Of a stretch of 33,577 bases of DNA, positions 1 to 9,160 are shown one piece after another. The stretch comes from Nitrospira japonica (GTDB lineage Bacteria; Nitrospirota; Thermodesulfovibrionia; Thermodesulfovibrionales; SM23-35). The notes beneath the pieces were generated by a model. That model was not told the origin of the DNA and made no database searches. It saw nothing but the letters and a program-made list of their open reading frames with translations. The stretch is from assembly GCA_020725385.1 (NCBI GenBank), contig DYFC01000004.1, positions 1 to 33,577 on the forward strand, given 5' to 3'. A program made the position numbers and the translations under genes. The first letter of the stretch is position 1. The number at the start of each line of letters is the position of its first letter.

Positions 1-19
1 ACTTATGGGATTGGTTACA

Positions 20-2152
20 TCAAAAAACAATATAAAAAAGAAAGGTAATTTCGTTTATAATTTTAATGAGGCAACAGAGAAACTTTTCGTTTAGATTTTT
101 ATGTGAGGCAACAGGTAAGACTTTAATATCAGGTTTTATTCTTTTAAGTTCTTCATAAACTTCTTTTCCGTTTTTTCTTGGCATTATAACGTCAAGGATA
201 ACTAAGTCCACACCACTTGCATTTTTACTAAATACATTAATGGCTTCCTGCCCATCCGAGGCTTCCAGCACTTTATATCCTGCTCGTTCAAGAATTTTTT
301 TTGTAAGATCCCTCACATGAATGTCATCTTCAATAACAAAAATGGTCTCGTTTCCTCCGGATAGCATTATTTGTTCTATCTTCCGTTCCTGTTGGGGTTT
401 TGACTTAATCAATGGCAAATAGATTTTAAAAGTTGAACCCTTTCCTAATTCACTGTAAACATTAATAAATCCATCATGTTGTTTAACAATTCCATATACC
501 ATAGCAAGTCCGAGACCTGTTCCTTTACCCACCTCTTTGGTAGTAAAGAAAGGATCAAATATGCGTTCCTTCGTCTTTTCATCCATTCCTTCACCTGTAT
601 CTTCAACAGATATTACTGCATATTCACCGGTTCTTCCAAATCCATAAGCATTTGAAACCTCTTCAACAATATTTGCCTTAGAAGTTCTTATAATAAGTGT
701 GCCTCCATCCGGCATTGCATCTCTTGCATTAGTAGCAAGATTCATGAGAGCCTGCTCTATTTGTGTTGTATCTGCCATTACAATAAGGTCTTCTTCTGTT
801 AGATTTGTTACGAGTTCGATATCCTCACCAATAAGTCTTACAAGAAGTTTTTCAAGAACTATTATAATTTCATTAATATTCACAGGCTTTGTATGTATTA
901 TCTGGGTTCTGCTGAAAGCAAGCAATGCATGCGTGAGATTTGCTGCTCTTTTGGCTGATTTCAATATGTAGTCTATATAATCATTTATTTCTTCGCTTGA
1001 ATTCAAGGCTAACTCAGACTGTAATAGATGTCCGTAACCTACTATAGCAGTCAAAATATTATTAAAATCATGGGCTATTCCTCCGGCAAGCTGACCTATC
1101 GCTTCCATTTTCTGTGCTTGAAGAAGCTGCCTCTCGAGCCTTTTGCTTTCGGTAATATCCCGCGAAATAACAAGAATACCCGATGGTTCACCATCTTTGT
1201 CCCGCAATGCAACATTAGCAGTACAATGAAAATAAAGTGTCTTACCCTCCTTTGTAGTAATATCTATATCGTTTTCATGTGGTTTACTATCCTCAAAAGC
1301 ACGGGCAACAAAACAAGGTTGATTCTCACAACTCTCTGTTCTTTCAAAAAATACTGCATAGCATTTTTCCCCGATTATATTTTGACCGAATGTATCTTTT
1401 GCAATATCATTTGCCCATATAATATTGAACCCCCTGTCAATCATTACCATGTAATCATTAATTGAAGAAAGCATTGCATTAAGTTTTTCTTCGCTTTTCT
1501 TTAAAGCAATTTCTGCCTTTTTTCTGATTGTTATATCTTTAAAATCTTCGACAATTCCAATAAATTTACCCGCAGGATCTCTAAAAGGTGTTGCAGTAAC
1601 TATACAAGGAATTCCTGTTCCATCCTTCCTAATTCGTACAGCTTCAAATTCTATATGTTCTTCACCGTTCATTATTCTTTTTAATGAGCATTGTTCTGTA
1701 TGGCACTGCTGACCAGAAAAAACTTCATAGCATTTTTTACCTTTTGCCTCTTCTTTTGAGACACCCGACATTTTTGCAAAAGTTTCGTTAACTCTTAATA
1801 TATTACAATCCTTATCAATTAATCTTATGCCATCGGCAGCAGTATGAAAAACCTGTCTCAATTCAGCATAGGCAAGTTGTGTTGTTTCCTCTGCTTTTTT
1901 TCGCTCATTTACATGACTTAATAATGGCCTGAATCCGAAAAAATACAATACAGGTGAAAGTATCAGTACTAATAATGCAGCATCGAGAAAAGCCCATGTC
2001 TGAATTGAAATAGGACAAACAAAAGAAAGTATCGTCATAATTAATGCTTCTGCAAGAAAAACTGAAAGTCCTATTATGAATACAAGTCCTAAAGGGGATC
2101 GATATATTTTATTTTGTGTCTTTATTTTGAGATAAGTATCTTTATCCCCCAT
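20..2152 (-). CDS. Membrane PAS-PAS hybrid histidine kinase with truncated receiver
   Basis: A sensor kinase of the two-component class, 710 aa. Two N-terminal membrane segments (about 20-45 and 53-75) are followed by two PAS domains (about 95-212 and 220-338), each with a KCY..F motif and further Cys residues. The HisKA domain carries the phospho-accepting His361 in GGIAHDFNN. The ATPase domain has the N box NLATNARDAM (471-480), DTGEGM (518-523) and GKGTGLGL (542-549). The receiver domain starts near 603, with acidic residues 608-610 and phospho-Asp654. After about residue 680 the usual receiver sequence, including the conserved Lys, is replaced by about 30 unrelated residues encoded by the tandem repeat. 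The ATG at 2152 has a good ribosome binding site (AGGGGA, four bases upstream). The signal sensed is unknown. The broken receiver may be a real rearrangement or an assembly edge. Confidence 0.88.
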   Translation of the reverse strand: MGDKDTYLKIKTQNKIYRSPLGLVFIIGLSVFLAEALIMTILSFVCPISIQTWAFLDAALLVLILSPVLYFFGFRPLLSHVNERKKAEETTQLAYAELRQVFHTAADGIRLIDKDCNILRVNETFAKMSGVSKEEAKGKKCYEVFSGQQCHTEQCSLKRIMNGEEHIEFEAVRIRKDGTGIPCIVTATPFRDPAGKFIGIVEDFKDITIRKKAEIALKKSEEKLNAMLSSINDYMVMIDRGFNIIWANDIAKDTFGQNIIGEKCYAVFFERTESCENQPCFVARAFEDSKPHENDIDITTKEGKTLYFHCTANVALRDKDGEPSGILVISRDITESKRLERQLLQAQKMEAIGQLAGGIAHDFNNILTAIVGYGHLLQSELALNSSEEINDYIDYILKSAKRAANLTHALLAFSRTQIIHTKPVNINEIIIVLEKLLVRLIGEDIELVTNLTEEDLIVMADTTQIEQALMNLATNARDAMPDGGTLIIRTSKANIVEEVSNAYGFGRTGEYAVISVEDTGEGMDEKTKERIFDPFFTTKEVGKGTGLGLAMVYGIVKQHDGFINVYSELGKGSTFKIYLPLIKSKPQQERKIEQIMLSGGNETIFVIEDDIHVRDLTKKILERAGYKVLEASDGQEAINVFSKNASGVDLVILDVIMPRKNGKEVYEELKRIKPDIKVLPVASHKNLNEKFLCCLIKIINEITFLFYIVF
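51..114. repeat. Two-copy imperfect tandem repeat at the broken end of the kinase gene
   Basis: Two copies of a 27-28 bp unit lie at 51-77 and 87-114, repeating every 36-37 bp. Both begin TCGTTTA and end TGAGGCAACAG, with an AT-rich, less conserved middle. On the minus strand the copies form the abnormal C-terminal codons of the histidine kinase gene. The period is too short for repeat plus spacer of a CRISPR array. Confidence 0.6.
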
Positions 2153-2290
2153 ATTTTCCCCTAATCATTAAAGTACGTCTAAAACTTTGGATTTATATAA
2201 AGTATAAAGCATTTGCTATGTTAAAATCCAGTTCTAATTTTCCATATTTTACTAAAACCCGGATTATGCATATTTAAGTTAAAATAAAAA

Positions 2291-3490
2291 ATGTTTTCTA
2301 AAAAAAGCTTTTCTTCATTAAAAGTTAGAGACTTTAGACTATTCTGGTTCGGCCAGTTGATTTCTCTATCCGGCACATGGATGCAATCTGTGGCACAATC
2401 ATGGCTTGTATATGAGTTGACCAGGTCTCCTTTTTATCTCGGGTTGGTTGCAGCCTCAGGCACATTGCCAATACTCTTATTCACACTTGCAGGTGGAATT
2501 GTTGCTGATAGATTCAGGAAAAGAAATCTTTTACTAGTTACACAAGCTCTATCTATAATACCTGCTCTGCTTCTTGGATTACTTACGGATTTCAATATAA
2601 TAAAAGTGTGGCAGGTAGCTGTGCTCGCAGGCATATTAGGAACAATAAATGCTTTTGACATCCCTGCAAGGCAGTCCTTTATGTCAGAACTTGTCGGGAA
2701 AGACAACATTACCAATGCCATAGCTTTGAATTCCGCTGCATTTCATGGCGCAAGAATGATAGGGCCGGTATTTGCAGGAATTGCAATTGCCCGTATAGGA
2801 CTGCCCGCGTGCTTTTATCTGAATGCAATCAGTTTTATTGCTGTTATAATTGCCCTTTCAATGATAAAAACAATGGGTGAAAAACATGAAACCACAGAGA
2901 GTGTCACAAAATCTTTTTTTGAAGGACTGCAGTTCATAAAAAAACAATCAGACATTTTCAGGTTAGTAATAATGATTACAATCTTCAGTCTGATTGCAAT
3001 GCCTTTCATTACTCTATTGCCGGTTTTTGCCGGTGAAATATTCAGTAAAGGTGCAGAAGGTTTCGGGTTACTTGTAGGTGCAACCGGAGCTGGTGCCCTA
3101 TCAGCAGCCCTATTTCTTGCATTCAAAGGCGATATAGGGAATAAAACTGAATTTATGGCTTTTTCAGCTTTCTGCATCTCGATTCCGCTTTTATTATTTT
3201 CACTATCAAAGAACTTTCATTTTTCTGCTTTTATACTCTATCTTATTGGATTCGGGCTTGTTAGTTTCCTTGCAACTGCAAACAGTTTTATACAGCTTTC
3301 TTCTCCTGACAATTTAAGAGGAAGGGCTATGAGTGTTTATACATTTGTCTTTCTCGGCACAGCGCCCTTAGGCAATGCTTTAATTGGAACAGTTGCTGAT
3401 TTAATAGGTGCTCCATTAGCAATAAACATATCGGCGATAATTTGTATTATCGTAGCTGTTGTCTATTGCATGAAAATATGCAGAAAATAG
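2291..3490 (+). CDS. MFS transporter, EntS/MFS_3-like exporter
   Basis: A 399-residue inner-membrane carrier with about twelve hydrophobic segments. The N-terminus (DFRLFWFGQLISLSGTWMQ, then AQSWLVYELT) is the typical opening of the MFS_3 group that includes the enterobactin exporter EntS and many uncharacterised drug or metabolite exporters. The basic loop after TM2, GGIVADRFRKRNLL, matches the MFS signature between TM2 and TM3. Length is normal. The gene is followed after 15 bp by tsaB on the same strand and may be co-transcribed with it. No strong ribosome binding site is visible before the ATG. The substrate cannot be inferred. Confidence 0.85.
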   Translation: MFSKKSFSSLKVRDFRLFWFGQLISLSGTWMQSVAQSWLVYELTRSPFYLGLVAASGTLPILLFTLAGGIVADRFRKRNLLLVTQALSIIPALLLGLLTDFNIIKVWQVAVLAGILGTINAFDIPARQSFMSELVGKDNITNAIALNSAAFHGARMIGPVFAGIAIARIGLPACFYLNAISFIAVIIALSMIKTMGEKHETTESVTKSFFEGLQFIKKQSDIFRLVIMITIFSLIAMPFITLLPVFAGEIFSKGAEGFGLLVGATGAGALSAALFLAFKGDIGNKTEFMAFSAFCISIPLLLFSLSKNFHFSAFILYLIGFGLVSFLATANSFIQLSSPDNLRGRAMSVYTFVFLGTAPLGNALIGTVADLIGAPLAINISAIICIIVAVVYCMKICRK

Positions 3491-3505
3491 TAGTATATTA
3501 GCTAT

Positions 3506-4204
3506 ATGAAAATTCTTGCTATAGAAACATCAACAATGCTTGGCGGAGTTGCAATTATGGATGATTCAAAAGGTTTAATTGCAGAAGTACGTCTTAATGT
3601 GAAATCAACCCATTCAGAAAGACTAATGACAGAGATAGAAAACCTGCTCAGGCAATCATTACTTAATATAACCGAAATAGATGTATTCGCAGTTTCAATT
3701 GGTCCAGGCTCTTTCACAGGACTTAGAATAGGATTAAGTACAGTCAAGGGTTTATCTTTTGCAACAGGCAAACCGGTTGTATCAGTTCCAACACTTGAAG
3801 CATTCGCATGGAACTTCCCTTTATGCCGGCATCCAATATGCCTGCTTCTTGATGCCCGCAAACAAGAAGTTTATGCAGGTGTTTTTAAGTGGAATGACCA
3901 TAAGTTAACCAAAATATTACCAGAAACAGCGATTAGCATAAAAAACTTACTGGAAAATGAAATCTTTTTAAATAAAATAGTTGTTTTTTCTGGTGAGGGG
4001 TGTAGTTTATACAAAGAAGAAATACTAAATAGAATGGGTCAAAATGCTGTTTTTGCTTCTCCAGAGAAAATGGTTCCCCTACCTTCAAATGTTGCTTACC
4101 TTGGCTTAAGAAAAGCCTTAAAAAATGAATTTGCTAATCCAATCAGTCTTGTTCCATTTTATATAAGGAAATCCGAGGCTGAAATAAAAGTGAATGGGAA
4201 ATAA
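3506..4204 (+). CDS. tsaB: tRNA threonylcarbamoyladenosine biosynthesis protein TsaB
   Basis: TsaB is the non-catalytic partner of TsaD in the cytoplasmic complex (with TsaE) that transfers threonylcarbamoyl to A37 of ANN-decoding tRNAs. The 232-residue protein opens with MKILAIETST, has the ASKHA-type turn after it, THSERLM at about 33-39, and the diagnostic stretch VSIGPGSFTGLRIGLSTVKG at about 71-90. Length is normal for TsaB. Its last 11 bp overlap the start of rimI, a common arrangement in bacteria, which supports both calls and suggests translational coupling. Confidence 0.93.
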   Translation: MKILAIETSTMLGGVAIMDDSKGLIAEVRLNVKSTHSERLMTEIENLLRQSLLNITEIDVFAVSIGPGSFTGLRIGLSTVKGLSFATGKPVVSVPTLEAFAWNFPLCRHPICLLLDARKQEVYAGVFKWNDHKLTKILPETAISIKNLLENEIFLNKIVVFSGEGCSLYKEEILNRMGQNAVFASPEKMVPLPSNVAYLGLRKALKNEFANPISLVPFYIRKSEAEIKVNGK

Positions 4205-4658
4205 ATTAGTTATTAGGGACATGGTTGAAAAAGACATACCTTCTGTAATGGAGATTGAATTAAATTCCTTTAGCACACACTGGTCGGAACAATCTTTCAT
4301 TAATGAAATTTATAAAAAATATGCCATTACAAGAGTTGCCGAATTCGAAAGTTTAATCATAGGTTATATATCGGTAAACTATCTTTTTCATGAAGCACAT
4401 TTATTAAATCTTGCAGTCCACAAAGACTTCAGAAGAATGGGTGTTGCAACCGCTCTCTTGAAAAACGTCTTGCACGAACTCAAGAAGAAAGGATGTATTT
4501 TTATATATCTTGAGGTAAGAGCATCAAACATTGGAGCTCAAAAATTTTATGAAAGATTCGGATTTACTATTCAGAGCATAAGAAAAAAATATTACGGGAA
4601 TCCGGATGAAGATGCGCTTTTGATGATGGCAAGAATCAACGACGGATTAAATCAATAA
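4194..4658 (+). CDS. rimI: Ribosomal-protein-alanine N-acetyltransferase RimI
   Basis: A GNAT-fold N-acetyltransferase of 154 aa. RimI acetylates the N-terminal alanine of ribosomal protein S18 in E. coli. Visible features are the N-terminal MVEKDIPSVMEIE helix, FSTHWSEQSF, the acetyl-CoA loop NLAVHKDFRRMGVATALL (Q/RxxGxA form) at about 72-90, and the late motif LEVRASNIGAQKFYERFGF, typical of RimI. It overlaps tsaB by 11 bp. It ends exactly one base before the convergent radical SAM gene, leaving no room for a separate terminator. Confidence 0.9.
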   Translation: MGNKLVIRDMVEKDIPSVMEIELNSFSTHWSEQSFINEIYKKYAITRVAEFESLIIGYISVNYLFHEAHLLNLAVHKDFRRMGVATALLKNVLHELKKKGCIFIYLEVRASNIGAQKFYERFGFTIQSIRKKYYGNPDEDALLMMARINDGLNQ

Positions 4659-5669
4659 TTATTCCCATACACCATCTATTTTATAACTGCATTTTGGACA
4701 CGTGTTTTTTAATAATTTGTTTTCAATAATACTAAAACCCAGACGTTTTATGAGCATCTCTTTACAATTCGGGCAATAAGTATTTTCACCACCTTCACCA
4801 GGAACATTACCCTCGTAAACATATTTAAGTCCTGATTCAAATCCAATCTCTCTTGCTCTTCTTAAAGTTGAAACAGGAGTTCTTGGTTTATCCATAAGTT
4901 TATATGTGGGATAGAATTGGGTTACATGCCAGGGGATAGACGGACTAACAGAATATATGAATTCCGCAATATTGTGTAAATCTTCTTCAGAATCATTGAG
5001 TCCGGGGATAATAAGAGTTGTAACCTCTACCCATACACCTAATTCTTTCATAAGTTTTATTGTCTCTTTTACAGGCTCAACCTTTGCTCCGCATATATTT
5101 TTGTAAAATTCATTATCACCTTTCAGGTCAATATTATTACCATGAAGATATGGCGCGATTGTTTTCACAGCTTCAGGTCCGGTATAACCATTGCTGACAA
5201 ATACATTTTTTAGACCTTTTTGGTGTGCAAGTCTTGCACAGTCATAAGCAAATTCAAAATAAATTGTTGGTTCGGTATACGTATATGAAATACTCCTGCT
5301 ACCACTTATAACTGCTGAAGCAACTACATCCTCGGGTGTAACAACCTGCCCAGGTATGTCACCACCGTGCTCTTTGGGATATTGTGAAATCTCAAAATTC
5401 TGACAATGTTTACAATGAAAATTACAACCGACTGTCGAGATAGAAAATGATGTGGTTGATGGCAGAAAATGAAATAAAGGCTTTTTTTCTATTGGATCTA
5501 TATGCATGGCAATAAGTCTGCCATAAACAAGACTGTATAAAATACCATCCCTGTTTTCTCTTACAGCACAAATACCTCGCTTACCTTCTTTAATGATACA
5601 ATGATGAGCGCACAAAAAACACTTAACTTTTTTCTCCTCAAGCTTTTCATAAAACATAGCCTCTTTCAT
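4659..5669 (-). CDS. amrS: AmmeMemoRadiSam-type radical SAM enzyme (AmrS-like)
   Basis: A 336-residue radical SAM protein close to the AmrS family (once called pyruvate formate-lyase activating-like). The radical SAM cluster motif is C82, C86, C89 in GCNFHCKHCQNFEISQ. Before it lie C17, C20, C24 and C34, as in AmrS, and the C-terminus carries two CxxC pairs (CPNC, CPKC) that could bind zinc or an extra cluster. TYTEPTIYFEF and NGYTGPEAV are typical family stretches. AmrS is named for co-occurrence with MEMO1- and AMMECR1-like proteins; neither partner gene is in this window. The substrate is not established. An alternative start is Met5. It abuts rimI tail to tail. Confidence 0.85.
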   Translation of the reverse strand: MKEAMFYEKLEEKKVKCFLCAHHCIIKEGKRGICAVRENRDGILYSLVYGRLIAMHIDPIEKKPLFHFLPSTTSFSISTVGCNFHCKHCQNFEISQYPKEHGGDIPGQVVTPEDVVASAVISGSRSISYTYTEPTIYFEFAYDCARLAHQKGLKNVFVSNGYTGPEAVKTIAPYLHGNNIDLKGDNEFYKNICGAKVEPVKETIKLMKELGVWVEVTTLIIPGLNDSEEDLHNIAEFIYSVSPSIPWHVTQFYPTYKLMDKPRTPVSTLRRAREIGFESGLKYVYEGNVPGEGGENTYCPNCKEMLIKRLGFSIIENKLLKNTCPKCSYKIDGVWE

Positions 5670-5832
5670 GATAGGAAATTATATCAATATTTAAAATTAA
5701 CTTCAAACCAATTTTGAATATTTTATATCTGTTCATTATAATTAACTCTGACAAAAATATCCCTAAAAGGCAGACAATGTTATAATGTAATAATATGACA
5801 GTTTATTTTTCAAAGAGATATTATTTACAAAA

Positions 5833-6744
5833 ATGACCAATTTTTATAGAAAATTTCTATCAAGAATCATTGTTCTATCATCTATTATTTACTTCATTAT
5901 TGAAAGAAGATTGCCTGCTCAAGACATAGTTTTCTTAAATATAATATTAATCATTTATTCACTTGATACAAAGAATGTTTTTTCAAAATTTTTGCGTGAT
6001 TGGGCACCTGTAATGGTTTTCATATTCTGCTATGAATTTTTAAGAGGGCATGCATATATTTTCCATAATTTTATGAATATACAGGTACATAAAACAGAAC
6101 TCCTGGAAATAGAAAAGTTAATTTTTGGTAATCCTATACCGACCGTTATAATGCAACGCTTAACACAGGTTAATCCAACATCACTTGATGTTCTATTCAT
6201 TATTATTTATAGTTCCTTTTTTTGGGGAGCAATTTCTATAGGAATAATACTCTGGTTTAAATCACATGAATTTTTTAAGGTCTTTAGAAATGGATACCTA
6301 TTACTATGTTTTATGGGTTTATGTACATATATTTTATATCCTGCTTATCCACCATGGATGGCATCCCAGGAAGGATATCTACCAATCCTTGAAAGGAGTG
6401 CATGGGAAAAACTACAAATGGGCAAATTCTTATCCCTTGTGTTTGATAAAGTTGGTTATAATCCTGTTGCCCCTATGCCTTCTTTACATGCAGGATGGGC
6501 TTTTTATTCATCCATTATGTTTGACTTATTTTTTAAAAGGTGGTGGTCCAAACTAATATATCTATATCCTTTATTAATGGGGACATTTATTGTTTATAGC
6601 GGAGACCATTACGTTGTTGACATTATTGCCGGATTTGCTTATGCAATTTCAGCTGTTTTATTATTAAAAATAAAGGGTTTTATAAAACCATCCGGTTATT
6701 TGAAAAATGCAGATATTTCTCATTCACAGAAAATGCTAAAATGA
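5833..6744 (+). CDS. PAP2-superfamily membrane phosphatase/transferase (inositol phosphorylceramide synthase-like)
   Basis: A 303-residue polytopic membrane protein with about six to seven hydrophobic segments. The phosphatase motifs are visible: YPAYPP (about 169-174), PSLHA (216-220) with catalytic-type His219, and SGDHYVVD (256-263) with His259 and Asp263. This arrangement matches the PAP2_3 group, which includes eukaryotic inositol phosphorylceramide synthases and many bacterial lipid phosphatases or phosphotransferases. It probably acts on a lipid phosphate at the outer face of the inner membrane, for instance in recycling of a polyprenyl carrier or lipid head-group exchange; that is inference. 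The upstream 163 bp contain TATAAT at 5781 but no convincing -35. Confidence 0.8.
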   Translation: MTNFYRKFLSRIIVLSSIIYFIIERRLPAQDIVFLNIILIIYSLDTKNVFSKFLRDWAPVMVFIFCYEFLRGHAYIFHNFMNIQVHKTELLEIEKLIFGNPIPTVIMQRLTQVNPTSLDVLFIIIYSSFFWGAISIGIILWFKSHEFFKVFRNGYLLLCFMGLCTYILYPAYPPWMASQEGYLPILERSAWEKLQMGKFLSLVFDKVGYNPVAPMPSLHAGWAFYSSIMFDLFFKRWWSKLIYLYPLLMGTFIVYSGDHYVVDIIAGFAYAISAVLLLKIKGFIKPSGYLKNADISHSQKMLK

Positions 6745-6776
6745 TTTTAATTTTATTATAAGAAATAAAACTAAAG

Positions 6777-9122
6777 TTATTTTTTCTTTTTCATTAAATA
6801 AGCCCTATATAGATTCTTCCGAAACATTTCATTGCCCGGTTCTAATTCAAGTGCTTTCTCAAAATGATAAATAGCCTTATCTATATTACCAATTTGTGCA
6901 TAAGTTGCCCCAAGATTTTCATGTGCACCTGCATGCTGTTGATTAATCTTAATTACTTTTAAATATTCTTCTATAGCCTTATCGTACATTGCCTTTTCGT
7001 TATAAGCCACTCCCAGATTAAAATGGGCATCAATATGATCTGGCTTATATTTTACAACTTCCTTGTATTTTAAAATTGATTCATCAAGCATTCTTTTTCT
7101 GTAATATAAATTACCGAGATTGAATAAAACCTGTACATTTTCTGGGTTATTTAAAAGTACACATTGAAATTCTTTAATTGCCTGATCAAATTGACCGAGA
7201 GAATAAAATATTTCTCCGAGACTGTATTTTATATCAATATCTTTAGGATCATATTTAACAACAATATTTAAATGTTCCTTAGCTTCATTTAATGAGGATT
7301 TAAGTATTAAAATCCTTGCTAAATTAACCCTTGCTTTCAAATAACCCGGATTTATTTTTAATGCGTATTCATAATGTCTTAACGCATCATCTGAATTACC
7401 CTTAAATTGGTAATAATTGCCAAGATTATAATGAGCCTGCGCAAGTCCGGGCTTGAGTTCCAAAGCTTTTATAAAATTTTCGCTTGCTTTCTCAATCTGT
7501 CCAAATTCACCTAATACTATCCCTGCATTAACATAAGCTTCAGCCATTCTTGGATTTAATTTTAAAGCATTATTGAAGGCTTCTAATGCTTCTTTTTTAA
7601 GTCCTTTATCATAAAATGCTTTCCCCATATTAAAGAAAGAATAGTAATCATTTGGATTCTTTTCAATAGCTTTTCTATACATTTCTATCGCGTCATCCAA
7701 TCTTCCTTTAAGCGCAAATATTACTCCTAATTCTGAATACCCTTCATAATCATCCGGGTAAGTCTTTATTAATTTCTGCAACAACTCAATAGGCTTATCA
7801 ATATCTCCCATTTTCTCATATGCAATTGCTAATTGTATTATGCCGCGTCTCCATTCCGGAGATTTATTCACAGTATCTGTCCATAAAGTCAGGTCATTCT
7901 TCCATACTTTATTCCGTTTTATTGTTAAATAAGAAAAAACCAAACCAATCGATATTATGATTATAATAATTGGAAATCTATATTTTGGAACAACTACAAA
8001 TCTAAAAATAACTATAGATATACAAAGAGCAAAACCAAATAATGGTAGATACGCATATCTTTCGGCAAGGGGGCTTTCTCCCAGTCCGGGGATATATAAT
8101 GCAGGTAATAAAGGGATAACAAAAAAAACTAAACCAAAGAAAAATAATTTATTCTTTTTATATGATATTGCCAGTAAAAATATATAAAGAAAAACAATTA
8201 ATAGAGAGATTATACTTTTTATTTCATAAATTTGTTTAACAGGATGAAAAACATTGAAAATGTTTAAATTAAAAGGAGCAAAAATTTTTATTATATAATC
8301 CATAAAAAGAGGGAAAATATTAATAATATATTGATAGGTACTCAATTCGGGATGGCTTTGAAATGCTGAAAAGCCCTTCAAAGCATGGAACCTAAATCCC
8401 AGATAGACGATGAAAGCCATTATAAATGGGACATACTCCTCTAAAGATTGTACTCTATCACCTTCTTTTTTCCTTATAAAATCATAGATGAATATTATGA
8501 GAATAAATGTTACAGCCGGTTCTTTACAAAATAGGGCGAATAAAAAAGAAATTATCGAGATAGTGTAACTTATTTTTGAACCATCTTTAAATTTTAAATA
8601 AAAATAAAAGCCGAGAAGATAAAATAAACTATATGATAAATCAGGGATTGCGGATATCCATGCAACTACTTCTGAATGTATTGGATGAATAGCAAAAATT
8701 ATGGCTGTAATAAAAGGGATACTTAGAAACCCTTTGTTTTCGTACAATTCACCGGATTTCATATGTTTTAAAAGTTTATCTGTTACAAGAAATACCATAA
8801 TAGAGACTCCGGCGTGAAAAAGAATGTTTATTAAATGGTATCCCCACGGTTTTAAAGAAAATATCTGGTAAGACAATAAATATATTACATGCATCATCGG
8901 TCTGTAGTAATTAGAAATCCAATCAGGAGAGCGAAAATGCCATACATCTTTTAAAAACATTTCAGGGATAAATCTGAAATCCCTTATCCAGAAGTTATCT
9001 TTAACCTGAAAATTATCATCGTAAACAAAATCATTGAAGAGTGTATTGGAATATAAAATAAAACATAATATAAAAATAATGAGATAGAAAATATGTTGAT
9101 TTTTAAAACAATTTTTATTCAT
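6777..9122 (-). CDS. GT-C-like membrane protein with C-terminal TPR array (TMTC-like)
   Basis: A 781-residue protein in two parts. Residues 1 to about 410 are strongly hydrophobic with roughly ten membrane segments. They start with an external DD motif (Asp35-Asp36 in FVYDDNFQV), then SNYYRPMMHV and GYHLINILFHA, as in GT-C glycosyltransferases of the TMTC/PMT type. Residues about 425-775 contain about ten tetratricopeptide repeats, recognisable by recurring YxxLG and A.ALxLNP patterns. Proteins of this form often sit near exosortases. It likely transfers a sugar from a lipid donor to an envelope protein, with the TPRs binding the acceptor or a partner; this is inferred, not shown. It is divergent from xrtH across only 38 bp, so the two promoters must overlap. 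Confidence 0.8.
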   Translation of the reverse strand: MNKNCFKNQHIFYLIIFILCFILYSNTLFNDFVYDDNFQVKDNFWIRDFRFIPEMFLKDVWHFRSPDWISNYYRPMMHVIYLLSYQIFSLKPWGYHLINILFHAGVSIMVFLVTDKLLKHMKSGELYENKGFLSIPFITAIIFAIHPIHSEVVAWISAIPDLSYSLFYLLGFYFYLKFKDGSKISYTISIISFLFALFCKEPAVTFILIIFIYDFIRKKEGDRVQSLEEYVPFIMAFIVYLGFRFHALKGFSAFQSHPELSTYQYIINIFPLFMDYIIKIFAPFNLNIFNVFHPVKQIYEIKSIISLLIVFLYIFLLAISYKKNKLFFFGLVFFVIPLLPALYIPGLGESPLAERYAYLPLFGFALCISIVIFRFVVVPKYRFPIIIIIISIGLVFSYLTIKRNKVWKNDLTLWTDTVNKSPEWRRGIIQLAIAYEKMGDIDKPIELLQKLIKTYPDDYEGYSELGVIFALKGRLDDAIEMYRKAIEKNPNDYYSFFNMGKAFYDKGLKKEALEAFNNALKLNPRMAEAYVNAGIVLGEFGQIEKASENFIKALELKPGLAQAHYNLGNYYQFKGNSDDALRHYEYALKINPGYLKARVNLARILILKSSLNEAKEHLNIVVKYDPKDIDIKYSLGEIFYSLGQFDQAIKEFQCVLLNNPENVQVLFNLGNLYYRKRMLDESILKYKEVVKYKPDHIDAHFNLGVAYNEKAMYDKAIEEYLKVIKINQQHAGAHENLGATYAQIGNIDKAIYHFEKALELEPGNEMFRKNLYRAYLMKKKK

Positions 9123-9160
9123 AGTATAAATAGTTAAATTTTATAAATATACTTTAAACT

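Noticed and set aside
51..114. Possible CRISPR fragment
   Set aside because: Two copies only, with a 36-37-bp period and no room for a spacer.
5740..5795. Promoter for the PAP2 gene from CTGACA and TATAAT
   Set aside because: The spacing is about 27 bp, too long for a sigma-70 promoter.
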